64,000 bases of DNA, taken from contig JAFRRJ010000004.1 in the NCBI GenBank assembly GCA_017428155.1, positions 20,755 to 84,754 of the forward strand, read 5' to 3'. The notes under the pieces are model-generated. The model had not been told where the DNA came from. It made no database searches and worked only from the letters and a program-made list of their open reading frames with translations. A program made the position numbers and the translations under genes. Each line of letters starts with the position of its first letter. Positions within the stretch are counted from its first letter, which is position 1. Of the stretch, positions 17,657-26,432 are shown piece after piece. This stretch comes from Clostridiales bacterium (GTDB taxonomy: Bacteria; Bacillota; Clostridia; Saccharofermentanales; Saccharofermentanaceae).

Positions 17657-17725
17657 GCGGGAAGGAGCTATTATCCCGCGGTCTTCTTATTTGGCGTACG
17701 GGGCTAATTCCGTACAAATGAAGAC
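17657..17725 (-). ncRNA. Structured leader between rpmJ and rpsM (possible regulatory RNA)
   Basis: Two stem-loops lie in the 216-bp spacer. The larger (17681-17725) nests three helices: GTCTTC/GAAGAC, ATTT/AAAT and GTACGG/CCGTAC around an 8-base loop. The second (17657-17679) pairs GCGGGA with TCCCGC. No T tract follows in the minus direction, so these are not obvious terminators. Because rpsD lies in the same operon, an S4-type autoregulatory leader is a reasonable guess, but no known family is recognised. Confidence 0.4.
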
Positions 17726-17737
17726 CCGTCAAATGTC

Positions 17738-17851
17738 TTAACCCTGTCTCTGCTTATGCTTAGGGTCAGAACAGATGACCATTACTTTGCCGTTTCTGCG
17801 AATGATCTTACACTTTTCGCACATCGGCTTTACTGACGGTCGTACTTTCAT
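17738..17851 (-). CDS. rpmJ: 50S ribosomal protein L36
   Basis: A 37-residue L36 beginning [16 protein letters not shown]11, C14, C27 and H32 form the zinc-ribbon ligands of the C-plus type. ATG 17851 follows AGGAGG. It is the first gene of the rpmJ-rpsM-rpsK-rpsD-rpoA-rplQ transcript, which has its own promoter just upstream. Length and sequence are standard. Confidence 0.98.
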   Translation of the reverse strand: MKVRPSVKPMCEKCKIIRRNGKVMVICSDPKHKQRQG

Positions 17852-17919
17852 ATTAGTACCTCCTGTTGCTGTTATTTTTCCACAACAAATACAGGCGCCT
17901 CTTGGGCGCATGCTGAACT

Positions 17920-17947
17920 ATTATAGCAGAATCGATACAGTTTTCAA
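17920..17947 (-). promoter_or_regulatory. Strong promoter for rpmJ-rpsM-rpsK-rpsD-rpoA-rplQ
   Basis: On the minus strand a TTGAAA -35 (17942-17947), 16-bp spacer and TATAAT -10 (17920-17925), with TGC just before the -10, giving an extended -10. It is 69 bp upstream of the rpmJ ATG. The leader contains a small GCGCC/GGCGC hairpin. Confidence 0.75.
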
Positions 17948-17984
17948 CAAGAAATTTAACGGGAATATCAATATCTTAAAGGTT

Positions 17985-18036
17985 CTCCGGAAAGTCCCCG
18001 GTGATGTGCCGGGATCTAATGCCTCATTATCCGGAG
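17985..18036 (-). other. Three-way-junction-like structured element between infA and rpmJ
   Basis: A 7-bp outer stem (CTCCGGA 17985-17991 with TCCGGAG 18030-18036) encloses two hairpins: CCCGG/CCGGG (17997-18013) and TAATG/CATTA (18017-18029). All pairs are Watson-Crick. It lies downstream of the infA terminator and upstream of the rpmJ promoter, so it would be transcribed only by read-through. No known RNA family is recognised. Confidence 0.5.
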
Positions 18037-18059
18037 TCTTTCCCTCAAAATTCGAAAAT

Positions 18060-18098
18060 AAATACGGGACGCCCCCTTGTACAGGGACATCCCTTATA
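18060..18098 (-). terminator. Terminator after infA
   Basis: On the minus strand GGGATG pairs with CGTCCC (one wobble), enclosing an inner CCCT/AGGG helix, followed by GTATTTATTTT. It starts about 25 bp after the infA stop codon and fits an end to the secY-adk-map-infA transcript. Confidence 0.55.
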
Positions 18099-18113
18099 AA
18101 TAAATAATACTAC

Positions 18114-18347
18114 TTAAGCTTTGGGCTTCTTCTCGCCTCTCCAGGTGATCCTGCCGCGGGAAAGATCATATGGCGATATCTCCATTGTTACTTTGTCGCC
18201 CGGAAGAATCTTGATGTAATTCTGTCTAAGCTTTCCTGACAAATGAGCAAGAACAATGTGTCCGCTGTCGAGCTTTACTTTGAACATTGCGTTGGGCAAT
18301 GCCTCATCAACTACTCCCAGTACTTCAATAACATCTTCCTTCGCCAT
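18114..18347 (-). CDS. infA: Translation initiation factor IF-1
   Basis: A 77-residue single OB-fold protein that occupies the ribosomal A site during initiation. [18 protein letters not shown] and the following [19 protein letters not shown] are canonical. ATG 18347 overlaps the map stop codon by one base, with GGAGGG as ribosome site. It is slightly longer than the usual 72 residues because of a basic tail (GEKKPKA). Confidence 0.97.
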   Translation of the reverse strand: MAKEDVIEVLGVVDEALPNAMFKVKLDSGHIVLAHLSGKLRQNYIKILPGDKVTMEISPYDLSRGRITWRGEKKPKA

Positions 18348-19117
18348 TAAAAACCCTCCTCATAGTCATAAGTTGTAAGATACGGACCCTCATCCGTAAT
18401 TAAAATCGTATTTTCATAGTGGCTGGCAGGTTTGCCGTCCTGTGTGACTATAGTCCACTGGTCACCCAGGAGTTCGATCTCTCTGGTACCCAATGTTATC
18501 ATCGGTTCAATGCAGATTGCCATACCTTTTTTTAGTTTGTAGCCGTGACCCGGTCTTCCATAGTTCGGAACATCAGGATCCTGATGCATCGTTGTTCCGA
18601 TTCCATGACCTGTAAGTTCTCTTACGACACCGTAGCCTAACCCCTCGCAGTATTCCTGGATCGCATGTCCGATATCACCTGTTCTCATTCCGGCCTTGGC
18701 ATATTCAAGACCTATCCAGAATGACTTCTCGGTGTGACGCACCAGAGCCTCAACATCGGGAGCAACCTCACCTACCATATAGGTTCTGCATGCATCAGAC
18801 TGGTAACCGTCAAGAACAGCGCCTACATCAACGGATATAATGTCGCCTTCTTTAAGGATCCTGTTCTTTCTGGGAATTCCGTGAACAACCTCTTCATTAA
18901 CGGAAGCACAGATGGTTCCGGGGAACGGAGGCTGGCCGTAGTTAAGAAAAGACGGGATGGCATCGTAGCTTCTTATGATGTCATAGCAAAGCTTGTCGAC
19001 TTCGTGAGTCGAGATGCCGGGTCTTATCTCATCCCTGCATGCCTTGAAAACATGCTGAAGGATCTTGCCTGCGGCCTTCATCTTCTCAAATTCTTCATTG
19101 GTAAGGATCTCTACCAT
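18347..19117 (-). CDS. map: Methionine aminopeptidase, type I
   Basis: A 256-residue metalloprotease that removes the N-terminal methionine from nascent proteins. Metal ligands are recognisable in [17 protein letters not shown] (two Asp), [12 protein letters not shown] (His), ICIEPMI (Glu) and HYENTIL (Glu). ATG 19117 follows AGGTAA. There is no N-terminal zinc-finger extension, so it is the standard type Ia form. It is encoded between adk and infA with a one-base overlap to infA. Confidence 0.97.
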   Translation of the reverse strand: MVEILTNEEFEKMKAAGKILQHVFKACRDEIRPGISTHEVDKLCYDIIRSYDAIPSFLNYGQPPFPGTICASVNEEVVHGIPRKNRILKEGDIISVDVGAVLDGYQSDACRTYMVGEVAPDVEALVRHTEKSFWIGLEYAKAGMRTGDIGHAIQEYCEGLGYGVVRELTGHGIGTTMHQDPDVPNYGRPGHGYKLKKGMAICIEPMITLGTREIELLGDQWTIVTQDGKPASHYENTILITDEGPYLTTYDYEEGF

Positions 19118-19136
19118 TTATTTACCTGATTTCTAA

Positions 19137-19790
19137 TTAAAGTCCCAGATTTTTGAGTCCTGCTTCGATTGAAGCTATGCAGGTCTCTGAGTCAACGTTG
19201 TTATTGCCTTCAACGATGATGCCTCTTCCGTTGTAGAAATCGATAAGAGGCTGAGTATTTACTCTGTATGTCTCAAGTCTCTTTGCAACCGTCTCAGGAT
19301 TGTCATCGGATCTCTGTATAACATTGCCGCCACAGACGTCGCAAACGCCCTCAACCTTTGTAGGCATATACTTTACATTGAAGCTTGCGCCGCACTTCTC
19401 GCATACGCGTCTTGTGGTAACCCTGTCCATGATGACTTCATCGTCACACTTGACGTATACGACTGCATCGATCTTAGAACCCTTATCGGCAAGCATCTTG
19501 TCGAGTGCTTCAGCCTGAGCGATGTTTCTGGGGAATCCGTCAAGGATATAACCCTTTTCGCAGTCGGGATTTGAAAGACGGTCTTCCACCATTCTGATAG
19601 TTACGTCATCGGGAACGAGTGCTCCCTTGTCGATATAAGACTTTGCTTCGATTCCAAGAGGAGTATTCTCCTTGATGTTATATCTGAACAGATCGCCTGT
19701 GGAGATATGAGCAAGATCGAACTTCTCTCTTAATACTGTTGCTGATGTTCCTTTTCCGGATCCGGGTGCGCCGAGAATGATCAGATTCAT
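19137..19790 (-). CDS. adk: Adenylate kinase, zinc-binding form
   Basis: A 217-residue enzyme (ATP + AMP = 2 ADP). ATG at 19790 is preferred over one at 19805 because the GGAGG that overlaps the secY stop is 7 bases upstream of it and the product then begins MNLIILGAPGSGKGT, with the P-loop at residues 7-15. The LID domain has two CxxC pairs (CEKCGASF and CDVCGG), the structural zinc site of Gram-positive adenylate kinases. The position directly after secY is the classic arrangement. Confidence 0.97.
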   Translation of the reverse strand: MNLIILGAPGSGKGTSATVLREKFDLAHISTGDLFRYNIKENTPLGIEAKSYIDKGALVPDDVTIRMVEDRLSNPDCEKGYILDGFPRNIAQAEALDKMLADKGSKIDAVVYVKCDDEVIMDRVTTRRVCEKCGASFNVKYMPTKVEGVCDVCGGNVIQRSDDNPETVAKRLETYRVNTQPLIDFYNGRGIIVEGNNNVDSETCIASIEAGLKNLGL

Positions 19791-19804
19791 AGTTGAAACC
19801 TCCA

Positions 19805-21112
19805 TTACTTCTTGTAATTCTTGCGTCTGCTGTCTTTGCCTGCCTGCTTGAGTTTTTCTTCCTCAGTCTTAATGGCATTCTCGAGCAGTGTCTTCATCTC
19901 AATAAAGCCGCCGCTGACAAGTACAAGGCCGATACCTCCGAATGCCAGACCTCTGAAAGCAGGGATGGCATTGAGGATCATGGGGATGATGCAGACAAAG
20001 ATAAGATAAGCGCAGTCAGCACTGTTGAGGTTGCTGTATACAGACATAAGATACTGTGATGTCTGCTTTCCCGGGCGAAGACCCTGGATATAACCGCCGT
20101 TCTCTTTGATCTGGCTTGAAATATCATAAGGATTGAACTGCATCATCGAGAAAATGTATACGAAGAATACCAGGAATACGACAAAGAAAGGAATGTACGT
20201 AAGACTGGAAGGCATATTCTTGAAAGATACGAGCCATACATTATCCGAAAGAGGTGCAACCATGGCAATGATGGCTGAAGGCAGAAGAGTAACGATCATA
20301 GTGTAGATAACAGGAGTGATCCCGGCCTGGGTAACCTTGAGAGGGATAACCTGATTCTGCATTCCGAACTGCTTCATACCCTGTGTTCTCTTGGAGAAGA
20401 TGATCCTGAGCTTCTTCTCTCCCATATTGAGGAGAAGAGTAAGGATCAGCATTCCCGTTACGAAGATCGTTCCGAAGACCGCATATGTGAGACCGGGAAT
20501 TACTCCGAGAACGCCTGCGGCGTCAAAGCACTTTACTATCTCGTGAGGGATATTGCGGAGAATTCCTGCGACAACGATTATCGTAAGACCGTCTCCTATA
20601 CCCTTGTTGTTAAGAAGTTCTACACACCAGCCGCAGAATGCACTTCCGACTGCAACTGTTATTCCGCAGAGAACGATGCCGACCCAGTAGTTGATCTTAG
20701 TGGTGACTGCGTCTCTCATTCCGACGCAGTAAAGGACCGCGAAAACACCTGAAGCGATAAGGGATGCGATCTTGGTGTATTTGGTAATGATCTTTGTGCC
20801 TTCATCACCCGTCTGCGCGAGATTTCTGAGCTTCGGAACCGCAATAGTGACTATCTGCATTACGATTGAAGCTACAAGGAAAGGATATATGCCAAGGCTT
20901 ACGATCGAGATATTCTCGAAAGCCTTGAATGAAAGGATATCGATGATCATACCAACGCTTCCCCAACCGGCTGCAGTCTCCATAGCAGCAGTACGGTCAA
21001 GACCGGGGATCGGAATAAGCGTGAGCACACAAAGTACGGTTACGATAAGGCATGAGAAGAATATCTTCTTCCTTATCTCCGGATTGTTTACGCTTTCTCT
21101 CAAAGTGCTCAT
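19805..21112 (-). CDS. secY: Protein translocase subunit SecY
   Basis: A 435-residue core of the Sec channel with ten predicted helices. The plug and early region read PIPGLDRTA and the conserved LGIYPFLVASIVMQ follows. The cytoplasmic loops carry KKLRIIFSKRTQGMKQFG, and QGLRPGKQTSQYL lies in the C-terminal third. ATG 21112 follows AAGGAG. It heads a secY-adk-map-infA transcript with a promoter at 21152-21180. Confidence 0.97.
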   Translation of the reverse strand: MSTLRESVNNPEIRKKIFFSCLIVTVLCVLTLIPIPGLDRTAAMETAAGWGSVGMIIDILSFKAFENISIVSLGIYPFLVASIVMQIVTIAVPKLRNLAQTGDEGTKIITKYTKIASLIASGVFAVLYCVGMRDAVTTKINYWVGIVLCGITVAVGSAFCGWCVELLNNKGIGDGLTIIVVAGILRNIPHEIVKCFDAAGVLGVIPGLTYAVFGTIFVTGMLILTLLLNMGEKKLRIIFSKRTQGMKQFGMQNQVIPLKVTQAGITPVIYTMIVTLLPSAIIAMVAPLSDNVWLVSFKNMPSSLTYIPFFVVFLVFFVYIFSMMQFNPYDISSQIKENGGYIQGLRPGKQTSQYLMSVYSNLNSADCAYLIFVCIIPMILNAIPAFRGLAFGGIGLVLVSGGFIEMKTLLENAIKTEEEKLKQAGKDSRRKNYKK

Positions 21113-21151
21113 TAATTGACGTTCTCCTTAATATATAAATAAAGCGTAAGT

Positions 21152-21180
21152 ATTATAGCGCATATCTATGAGATTTTCAC
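21152..21180 (-). promoter_or_regulatory. Promoter for secY-adk-map-infA
   Basis: Minus-strand TATAAT (21152-21157) with a GTGAAA -35 (21175-21180) at exactly 17-bp spacing, 40 bp upstream of the secY ATG. It lies directly after the alr terminator. Confidence 0.6.
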
Positions 21181-21182
21181 CG

Positions 21183-21216
21183 AAAAAAATACAAACGGGA
21201 AAGATCAGGCTCCCGT
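21183..21216 (-). terminator. Rho-independent terminator overlapping the alr stop codon
   Basis: ACGGGA pairs with TCCCGT around a 10-base loop, followed by TTGTATTTTTTT on the minus strand. The stem begins inside the last codons of alr, so the gene ends in its own terminator. Confidence 0.7.
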
Positions 21217-22341
21217 GTACAATCTTCTTACTCTCTTGCCGACATCACAGGTGATCTCATAGTTGATCGTTCCGAGTGCTTCGGCAAGTTCATCAGCAGA
21301 CCTTCCGTTCCCGAAAACAACGACCTTGTCGCCAATCTTCGGCCTTACTTCCAGATCTGTCGTATCGACCATGCACATATCCATGCAGATGTTTCCGATA
21401 ATAGGGCATCTCCTGCCACCGATGATCAGTTCAAAGCCGTTTGAGAGTCTTCTGGACAGACCGTCGGCATAGCCGATGCCGACCGTGGTGACCTCAGTCT
21501 GCCTTTGTGCGGTAAAGTGTCTTCCGTAGCTTACGGTCGTTCCCTCCGGAACTGTCTTAACATGTATGACCTTTGCATACCAGTTCATAACAGGCTTAAG
21601 ATCGATATCTCTGACGGGCTTGGGACATCCCGGCGGCATAAGACCGTAGAGGATGATCCCTGCTCTTACCATATCGAGATGCATTTCAGGGAATCTAAGG
21701 ATACCCGCACTGTTGCAGATATGTCTCTTTCTGAAGCTGATGCCCTTTGAAGAGAGTTCGTCTATCTGCTTCATGAACAGGTCAAACTGTTTTCTTGTAT
21801 ATTCATCGTCATCAGTATCGGCGACCGCAAAATGCGAGAAAACGCCATAAGGTTCTATTCCCGGCAGTGTGCATGCCTTTACGATCTCATCTGTCTCGCT
21901 TCCGTCGGTCTTAAAGCCGATCCTGCCCATTCCGGTATCGAGTTTTATGTGAATCCTTATGCTCTTGCCCTGGGTTACTGCCTCATCAGAGAGCATTTTC
22001 GCGATCTCATACGAATAAACAGCCTGTTCAACATCGTATCTGACAGCATCTACAAATCTTGAAGGATCGGTAAATCCCAATGTCATCATCGGAACGTCGA
22101 TGCCGTGCTTTCTAAGCTCTACGGCTTCGTCAATCGTAGCAAGGCAGAGACCTGCCGCACCGCTGTCTATCAGTGTCTTTGCAGTCTCAAGCGCTCCGTG
22201 ACCGTATGCGTCCGCCTTAACGACAGCCAGTATCTCCGTGCCGGGAGCCGTAGCCTTTTTGATCTCTTCGAAGTTGTGCTTCAAAGCGTCAAGGTCTATC
22301 TCAACACATGAACGGTCGTAAACAAAATCCTTCTCACTCAT
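21205..22341 (-). CDS. alr: Alanine racemase
   Basis: A 378-residue PLP enzyme that makes D-alanine for peptidoglycan. ATG 22341 is chosen because GGAGA lies 7-8 bases upstream and the product then has the normal length; the frame extends upstream but overlaps nnrD. Lys42 in AVVKADAYGHGA binds PLP, and VGIGYADGLSRR holds the catalytic tyrosine region. It is 4 bp downstream of nnrD, and the alr-nnrD pairing is common in Firmicutes. It is the last gene of a five-gene minus-strand run. Confidence 0.96.
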   Translation of the reverse strand: MSEKDFVYDRSCVEIDLDALKHNFEEIKKATAPGTEILAVVKADAYGHGALETAKTLIDSGAAGLCLATIDEAVELRKHGIDVPMMTLGFTDPSRFVDAVRYDVEQAVYSYEIAKMLSDEAVTQGKSIRIHIKLDTGMGRIGFKTDGSETDEIVKACTLPGIEPYGVFSHFAVADTDDDEYTRKQFDLFMKQIDELSSKGISFRKRHICNSAGILRFPEMHLDMVRAGIILYGLMPPGCPKPVRDIDLKPVMNWYAKVIHVKTVPEGTTVSYGRHFTAQRQTEVTTVGIGYADGLSRRLSNGFELIIGGRRCPIIGNICMDMCMVDTTDLEVRPKIGDKVVVFGNGRSADELAEALGTINYEITCDVGKRVRRLYTGA

Positions 22342-22345
22342 CTTC

Positions 22346-23227
22346 TTATCTCCATCCGGCATTAAGATATCCTTCCGGCAGATAATTGATATTATCCGTC
22401 GGGAGCATTGCGCGTGCTCCGATATCCTCCAATGCCGCCTTTCCGGCCTCCGAATGTATATAGACAGCTGAGCAGGCCGCCCTGTAAGGCTCCATGCCCT
22501 GGGCAAGAAGTCCTGCAGTAAGTCCGGCAAGAACATCACCCGATCCGCCCTTTGCAAGTCCGCTGTTCGGAGCTTCATTTATAAAGATCCTGCCGTCCGG
22601 GACAGCGATAACGGTGGAAGAACCCTTAAGGACCACTACGGCATTATTCTCAGCAGAGAATGAAGATGCCGCTTCAGCGCCTTTTTCTGCAACTTCGGAT
22701 TTTGAAAGGCCCGTAAGTCTTGCAAACTCACCCGGATGCGGGGTGATGACCGCCGGAACAGATCTTGCCCTGAGTCTTTCCTTAAATCTTGCAAGGACAT
22801 CTGCCTTGTCTGTAAATGCACCTGCATCAAGCACAAGATGTTCTGACTTCTCGATAAACAAAGCAGTAAGCGCTTCCATGTCTTTGTAATCTCCGGGCAT
22901 GCCGGGACCGAGCAGAGCAGAATCAGCATTCTTTAAGAGCGCCGATGCCTTTCGTAACAGTCCGGATGTTTCATCCGGCCTTGCTTCAAGAAGCGCGCAC
23001 GGTTCATTGAACCTTATTGCATCAAGCGTCTTCTCATCAGAGAATACTTTTACAAGACCTGCGCCGGATCTTAAAGCGGATCCTGCCGCCATAACGGCTG
23101 CACCGGTCATGTATTCAGAACCCGCACAGATAAGCACGGTGCCGAACGTGTTCTTGTGTCCGATCTCCGGTCTTTGAGGTTCAAAACCGGATATCAGTTC
23201 CCTGTCTATTCTTAAGATCTCAGCCAT
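22346..23227 (-). CDS. nnrD: ADP-dependent NAD(P)H-hydrate dehydratase
   Basis: A 293-residue repair enzyme that dehydrates damaged NADHX/NADPHX. It belongs to the ribokinase-like YjeF C-terminal family: [24 protein letters not shown] and [15 protein letters not shown] are conserved. The N-terminal epimerase half found in bifunctional Nnr proteins is absent, so NnrE must be encoded elsewhere. It overlaps metA by 8 bp, with GGAG inside metA as ribosome site. Confidence 0.92.
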   Translation of the reverse strand: MAEILRIDRELISGFEPQRPEIGHKNTFGTVLICAGSEYMTGAAVMAAGSALRSGAGLVKVFSDEKTLDAIRFNEPCALLEARPDETSGLLRKASALLKNADSALLGPGMPGDYKDMEALTALFIEKSEHLVLDAGAFTDKADVLARFKERLRARSVPAVITPHPGEFARLTGLSKSEVAEKGAEAASSFSAENNAVVVLKGSSTVIAVPDGRIFINEAPNSGLAKGGSGDVLAGLTAGLLAQGMEPYRAACSAVYIHSEAGKAALEDIGARAMLPTDNINYLPEGYLNAGWR

Positions 23228-24194
23228 TTTTCTCCAAATCCCTGTTAGGAACGAGATCTTCGTTGCGGATAGTCTTAATGGAATTGATATCGAACGGAGT
23301 CTCCTGATATACGTAGTAGTTGAGCCAGTTGGTATACATCAATGTCGCTGATGACCTCCACTTAAGCAAAGGCCCTTTAGCAGGATCGTCATCGATATAA
23401 TAGTTCTTCGGAAGATCGACATCGGCAAGACCGGCCTTCAGATCTCTCTGATACTCCTTATCAAGTGTATCCCTGTCGTACTCGGAATGGCCCGTGATAA
23501 AGAACTGTCTTCCGTGAAGATCCGATATGGCATAGATTCCGCACTCTTCAGATTCCGAGAGGATCCTTAAGTCGGTCCTCTTCTCGACATCCTCACGTCT
23601 TACTTCCGTATAACGTGAATGAGGAACATAGAATATGTCATCAAAGCCCCTGAAGAGCTTTACGGGTCTTGACCATGTCATCGAATGCTCGAAAACACCG
23701 AAGACCTTCTTGTCTAATACGATCTTCGGAATGCCGTAATGGTAGTAAAGTCCCGCAAAAGCACCCCAGCACAGATGCAGAGTCGAGTAGACATGCGTCT
23801 TGCTCCACTCCATTATCTCAACGAGTTCCGGCCAGTAATCGACTTCTTCGAAGGGGAGCTTCTCGATCGGAGCGCCCGTGATTATCATGCCGTCGAAAAA
23901 TTCATTCTCGATCTCCGGAAATGTCCTGTAGTACTTGATGAGGTGTTCTGCAGGTGTATGTGTGGACTGATGTGTTCTGGTAAACAGAAGCTCGATGTCG
24001 ACCTGGATAGGCGAATTTGACAGAGCCCTTAAAAGCTGGGTCTCCGTCACCGCCTTGTCGGGCATCAGGTTGAGGATGACGATCCTGATCGGACGGATGT
24101 CCTGAGACAGGGCACGGTTTTCCTCCATAACGAAGATTCTTTCCTGTTCAAGGATATGCCTTGCCGGAAGATTGTCTGCTATTCTGATAGGCAT
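23220..24194 (-). CDS. metA: Homoserine O-acetyltransferase (MetA family)
   Basis: A 324-residue enzyme for the first committed step of methionine synthesis. The catalytic cysteine is Cys142 in [17 protein letters not shown], and [10 protein letters not shown] holds His236 and Glu238. Glu111 is present (APIEKLP). In studied MetA proteins Glu at this place goes with acetyl-CoA and Gly with succinyl-CoA, so acetyl transfer is expected despite the family name. ATG 24194 follows AAGGAGG. No S-box or T-box leader is visible, because only 26 bp separate it from the upstream gene. Confidence 0.93.
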   Translation of the reverse strand: MPIRIADNLPARHILEQERIFVMEENRALSQDIRPIRIVILNLMPDKAVTETQLLRALSNSPIQVDIELLFTRTHQSTHTPAEHLIKYYRTFPEIENEFFDGMIITGAPIEKLPFEEVDYWPELVEIMEWSKTHVYSTLHLCWGAFAGLYYHYGIPKIVLDKKVFGVFEHSMTWSRPVKLFRGFDDIFYVPHSRYTEVRREDVEKRTDLRILSESEECGIYAISDLHGRQFFITGHSEYDRDTLDKEYQRDLKAGLADVDLPKNYYIDDDPAKGPLLKWRSSATLMYTNWLNYYVYQETPFDINSIKTIRNEDLVPNRDLEKNG

Positions 24195-24220
24195 TATATG
24201 CCTCCTTCTATTCTATATGC

Positions 24221-25237
24221 TCAGTGTTCGTCGCCGATGAATTCGTTGAGAATGGATTCGGCAGGAACCTGTTCGGGGCTGATCACCGGGATCTTGCCCA
24301 GGTGCCCCATAAGTTTATTTGCTTTGACAAGTGCTGCGGAAAGATCAGCAAAGGATTTGCCTGTAGGTGATTTTTCCATAAAGACGCTGGGTTCGATCGA
24401 GCCCTTCTCAACCTTTTCGAGCGCTTCCTCAATATCCTGCATGGCCATCGGAGCGACAATAAGGCTCTCGTATGCGAGGAAAGAGTTGACGTGATAGTCA
24501 GCTGCCGTAAGATATTCTTCGTAGTACTTATCTTCGGACTTCTGGATCATAGGCCAGTAGTCAATAGTTGCAAGTGCATGGGCGCTTCTGTGGCGGTAAT
24601 CCCTGATTATCCTTCTAAGGAGCCTTATCTCATTGCTGTCCATGAGCTTCGAGTCACAGTAAACATTGCCGTAGGGCATTATGAACACCTTGGAACACTT
24701 ATCGGCGGGACATTCGCCTGAGATCTTCGGGGATAATCCGTGAAGACCTTCGACGACCAGAACACCGTCATCTCCAAGACAGATGGCATTCGAAGGATCA
24801 CCCTCCATCTGGACTCTCACATTGAAATCAAAGAACGGCGGAATAACCGTCTCACCGTCAAGGAGAGCCTTTATGTCGCGCTGTATCCTTGCGACATCAA
24901 GTGCATCTATTGTCTCAAAATCAGGTCTTCCGTCCTTGTCGCATTTTACGTCCCTGATGTTGTAGTAATCATCAAGAGATAAGTGGACTGCCTTTCTGCC
25001 CCTCTGGTTGATGGTATTAGACAGTCTTAATGTAAATGTGGTCTTGCCCGATGAGGTAGGACCGGAAACGAATATGGCCCTTTTATTTGTATCGGAACAT
25101 ATCTCGTCACAGATAGCATCTATCCTTCCGACAAAGCCGTTCTCAGATTCTGCGATAAAACGCGGAAGCCTCACAGCGCCGAGGGATTCCTCGAGCTCTT
25201 CAACCGTTATGTCGATTCTGTCTCTAAGCTCTGCCAT
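24221..25237 (-). CDS. Uridine kinase-like P-loop kinase (nucleoside kinase)
   Basis: A 338-residue member of the phosphoribulokinase/uridine kinase family. The P-loop is GPTSSGKTTF at about residues 58-67, and LSLDDYYNIR is the conserved DDYY segment. VVEGLHGL is the conserved second acidic motif. Many clostridial relatives are about 550 residues long with TGS and ThrRS-like domains in front; those are missing here and the first 45 residues are short and helical. ATG 25237 follows AAGGAG. The phosphate acceptor is probably a nucleoside but cannot be proved from sequence. Confidence 0.85.
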   Translation of the reverse strand: MAELRDRIDITVEELEESLGAVRLPRFIAESENGFVGRIDAICDEICSDTNKRAIFVSGPTSSGKTTFTLRLSNTINQRGRKAVHLSLDDYYNIRDVKCDKDGRPDFETIDALDVARIQRDIKALLDGETVIPPFFDFNVRVQMEGDPSNAICLGDDGVLVVEGLHGLSPKISGECPADKCSKVFIMPYGNVYCDSKLMDSNEIRLLRRIIRDYRHRSAHALATIDYWPMIQKSEDKYYEEYLTAADYHVNSFLAYESLIVAPMAMQDIEEALEKVEKGSIEPSVFMEKSPTGKSFADLSAALVKANKLMGHLGKIPVISPEQVPAESILNEFIGDEH

Positions 25238-25258
25238 ATTGTCTCCTTTGAAACCGGA

Positions 25259-25867
25259 TTACTTCCTTTGAGGGAAGAATCTCTTAATGACCAGTGTATT
25301 CACGATCCAGTCCCATACATACTGCAGAAGCTTTACTGCAAGGTAGATAAGACTCGGAATGATTATTGCCGCCAAAGCGTAAAGCAATATGGTTCCTACA
25401 ACATGCACACCGCCGGCAAGAACTCCGACTACAGTTGAGAACGAACCCATGCTTGCCTGGAATTTCTCAGTATATTTCTCAAGCGTTGCATTGAGATAAC
25501 TTATGAGAAAATCCTGAAGATCATCAACCTTTACCGACAATCTCGGAAGGAGGAGACTTACTGTATAGCTGACGATCAGATATGATTTGAAAATCTTCTC
25601 CGCTAAAATGAATATCTTGCCCCACCAGGGCATTCGGTAATACCTGAAACAGATAAAGGGATTTGCAAGGAACAACAGTGTGAAGACAGCAATATGGATA
25701 GGTCCGATATTGCCGAATCCCAAAAGCCCCCTGCCGAGAACGTAGATATAGAGGATTATCGCATCAACAAATAGTCCATAGAGAATAAATAAACCGAAAT
25801 GTTTACGGTTCTCATAGTCTGTATCGCTCCACAGTCTGCCGAGCAAAAGTCCTTCCAGATAATCCAA
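25259..25867 (-). CDS. Small membrane protein of unknown function
   Basis: A 202-residue protein with about four hydrophobic segments (around 25-45, 55-75, 88-108, 140-180). The start is TTG at 25867: an AAGGAG site stands 7 bases upstream and no ATG fits. Between the helices lies an amphipathic stretch (SVKVDDLQDFLISYLNATLE) and the C-terminus is basic (FFPQRK). I recognise no family. It heads the run that continues with the P-loop kinase, metA, nnrD and alr, with 21 bp to the next gene. A stem-loop (25894-25911) lies just upstream of its ribosome site. Confidence 0.7.
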   Translation of the reverse strand: MDYLEGLLLGRLWSDTDYENRKHFGLFILYGLFVDAIILYIYVLGRGLLGFGNIGPIHIAVFTLLFLANPFICFRYYRMPWWGKIFILAEKIFKSYLIVSYTVSLLLPRLSVKVDDLQDFLISYLNATLEKYTEKFQASMGSFSTVVGVLAGGVHVVGTILLYALAAIIIPSLIYLAVKLLQYVWDWIVNTLVIKRFFPQRK

Positions 25868-25893
25868 AATGTCACTCCTTGTTTCCCGTAATA

Positions 25894-25930
25894 CCCGAAG
25901 CGGACTTCGGGCATATTAATGAATTTTATC
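25894..25930 (-). promoter_or_regulatory. Candidate extended -10 and leader hairpin for the 25867-21205 operon
   Basis: TGATAAAAT (extended -10) lies at 25923-25930 on the minus strand, followed by a perfect 7-bp hairpin, CCCGAAG/CTTCGGG (25894-25911), before the ribosome site of the TTG-initiated gene. The -35 is weak. Confidence 0.35.
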
Positions 25931-25950
25931 ACATTCGGACGAACGTTACT

Positions 25951-25982
25951 ATAAATAATAAAAAGCAGGCCCCACGCCTGCC
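25951..25982 (-). terminator. Rho-independent terminator
   Basis: GCAGGC pairs with GCCTGC around a 5-base loop and is followed on the minus strand by TTTTTATTATTT. It lies about 30 bp after the stop of the 136-residue gene and closes the transcript that includes the beta-propeller gene. Confidence 0.85.
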
Positions 25983-26012
25983 ACCTCAAAAATCTTTGTC
26001 AGAGAAATTGCT

Positions 26013-26423
26013 CTATCTTAACGTAAAACTGCACCCTGTAGTCTGCTCGATCAAATACCTGAGATTCTTCCATTTCTTCGGGAAATGCTGCTCTGCTCCC
26101 GACTTAAGACGTGTCTTGTCTTTGAATTCCACCTTTATCGACCACTCACCCGGGATAATGGTCTTATCACCGTATTCATCTGTCAGACCCTTGTTATAAC
26201 CTTCCATCCATTCGAGCATTCCCGAAGCAGGAAGCTTCTCGTTAATAAGCGCACTGTTTGCATCGCTTATAGCTCTCGTGAAATTGTTGTTCCACATATA
26301 ATTGTCGCGCCAGGAAATAACCTTACGTCCAAAGTCATACTTCACCGCATATCCCTCGTTTGCAAAGTCCCTTATCTCGACTTCCAAAACAGTTATAGCT
26401 CCGTATGCCTTCTTAAAGTCCAT
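26013..26423 (-). CDS. Hypothetical protein, 136 residues
   Basis: No family is recognised. It starts at ATG 26423 after AAGGAG and ends 31 bp before a good terminator, so it is very likely a real gene. It has no signal peptide or membrane helix. It is rich in aromatic and basic residues, with a Trp-containing centre (GYNKGLTDEYGDK, GEWSIKVEFKDKTRL) and a Lys/Trp C-terminal third (FPKKWKNLRYLIEQ). It is 9 bp downstream of the propeller protein gene and probably co-translated with it. Confidence 0.75.
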   Translation of the reverse strand: MDFKKAYGAITVLEVEIRDFANEGYAVKYDFGRKVISWRDNYMWNNNFTRAISDANSALINEKLPASGMLEWMEGYNKGLTDEYGDKTIIPGEWSIKVEFKDKTRLKSGAEQHFPKKWKNLRYLIEQTTGCSFTLR

Positions 26424-26432
26424 TATTGCTCC

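Noticed and set aside
21205..22578. Longer alanine racemase starting at 22578
   Set aside because: It would extend 79 residues into nnrD on the same strand and add sequence without family similarity; ATG 22341 has a proper site.
24195..24220. SAM-type riboswitch before metA
   Set aside because: The gap is only 26 bp; there is no room for an aptamer and metA appears to be in an operon.
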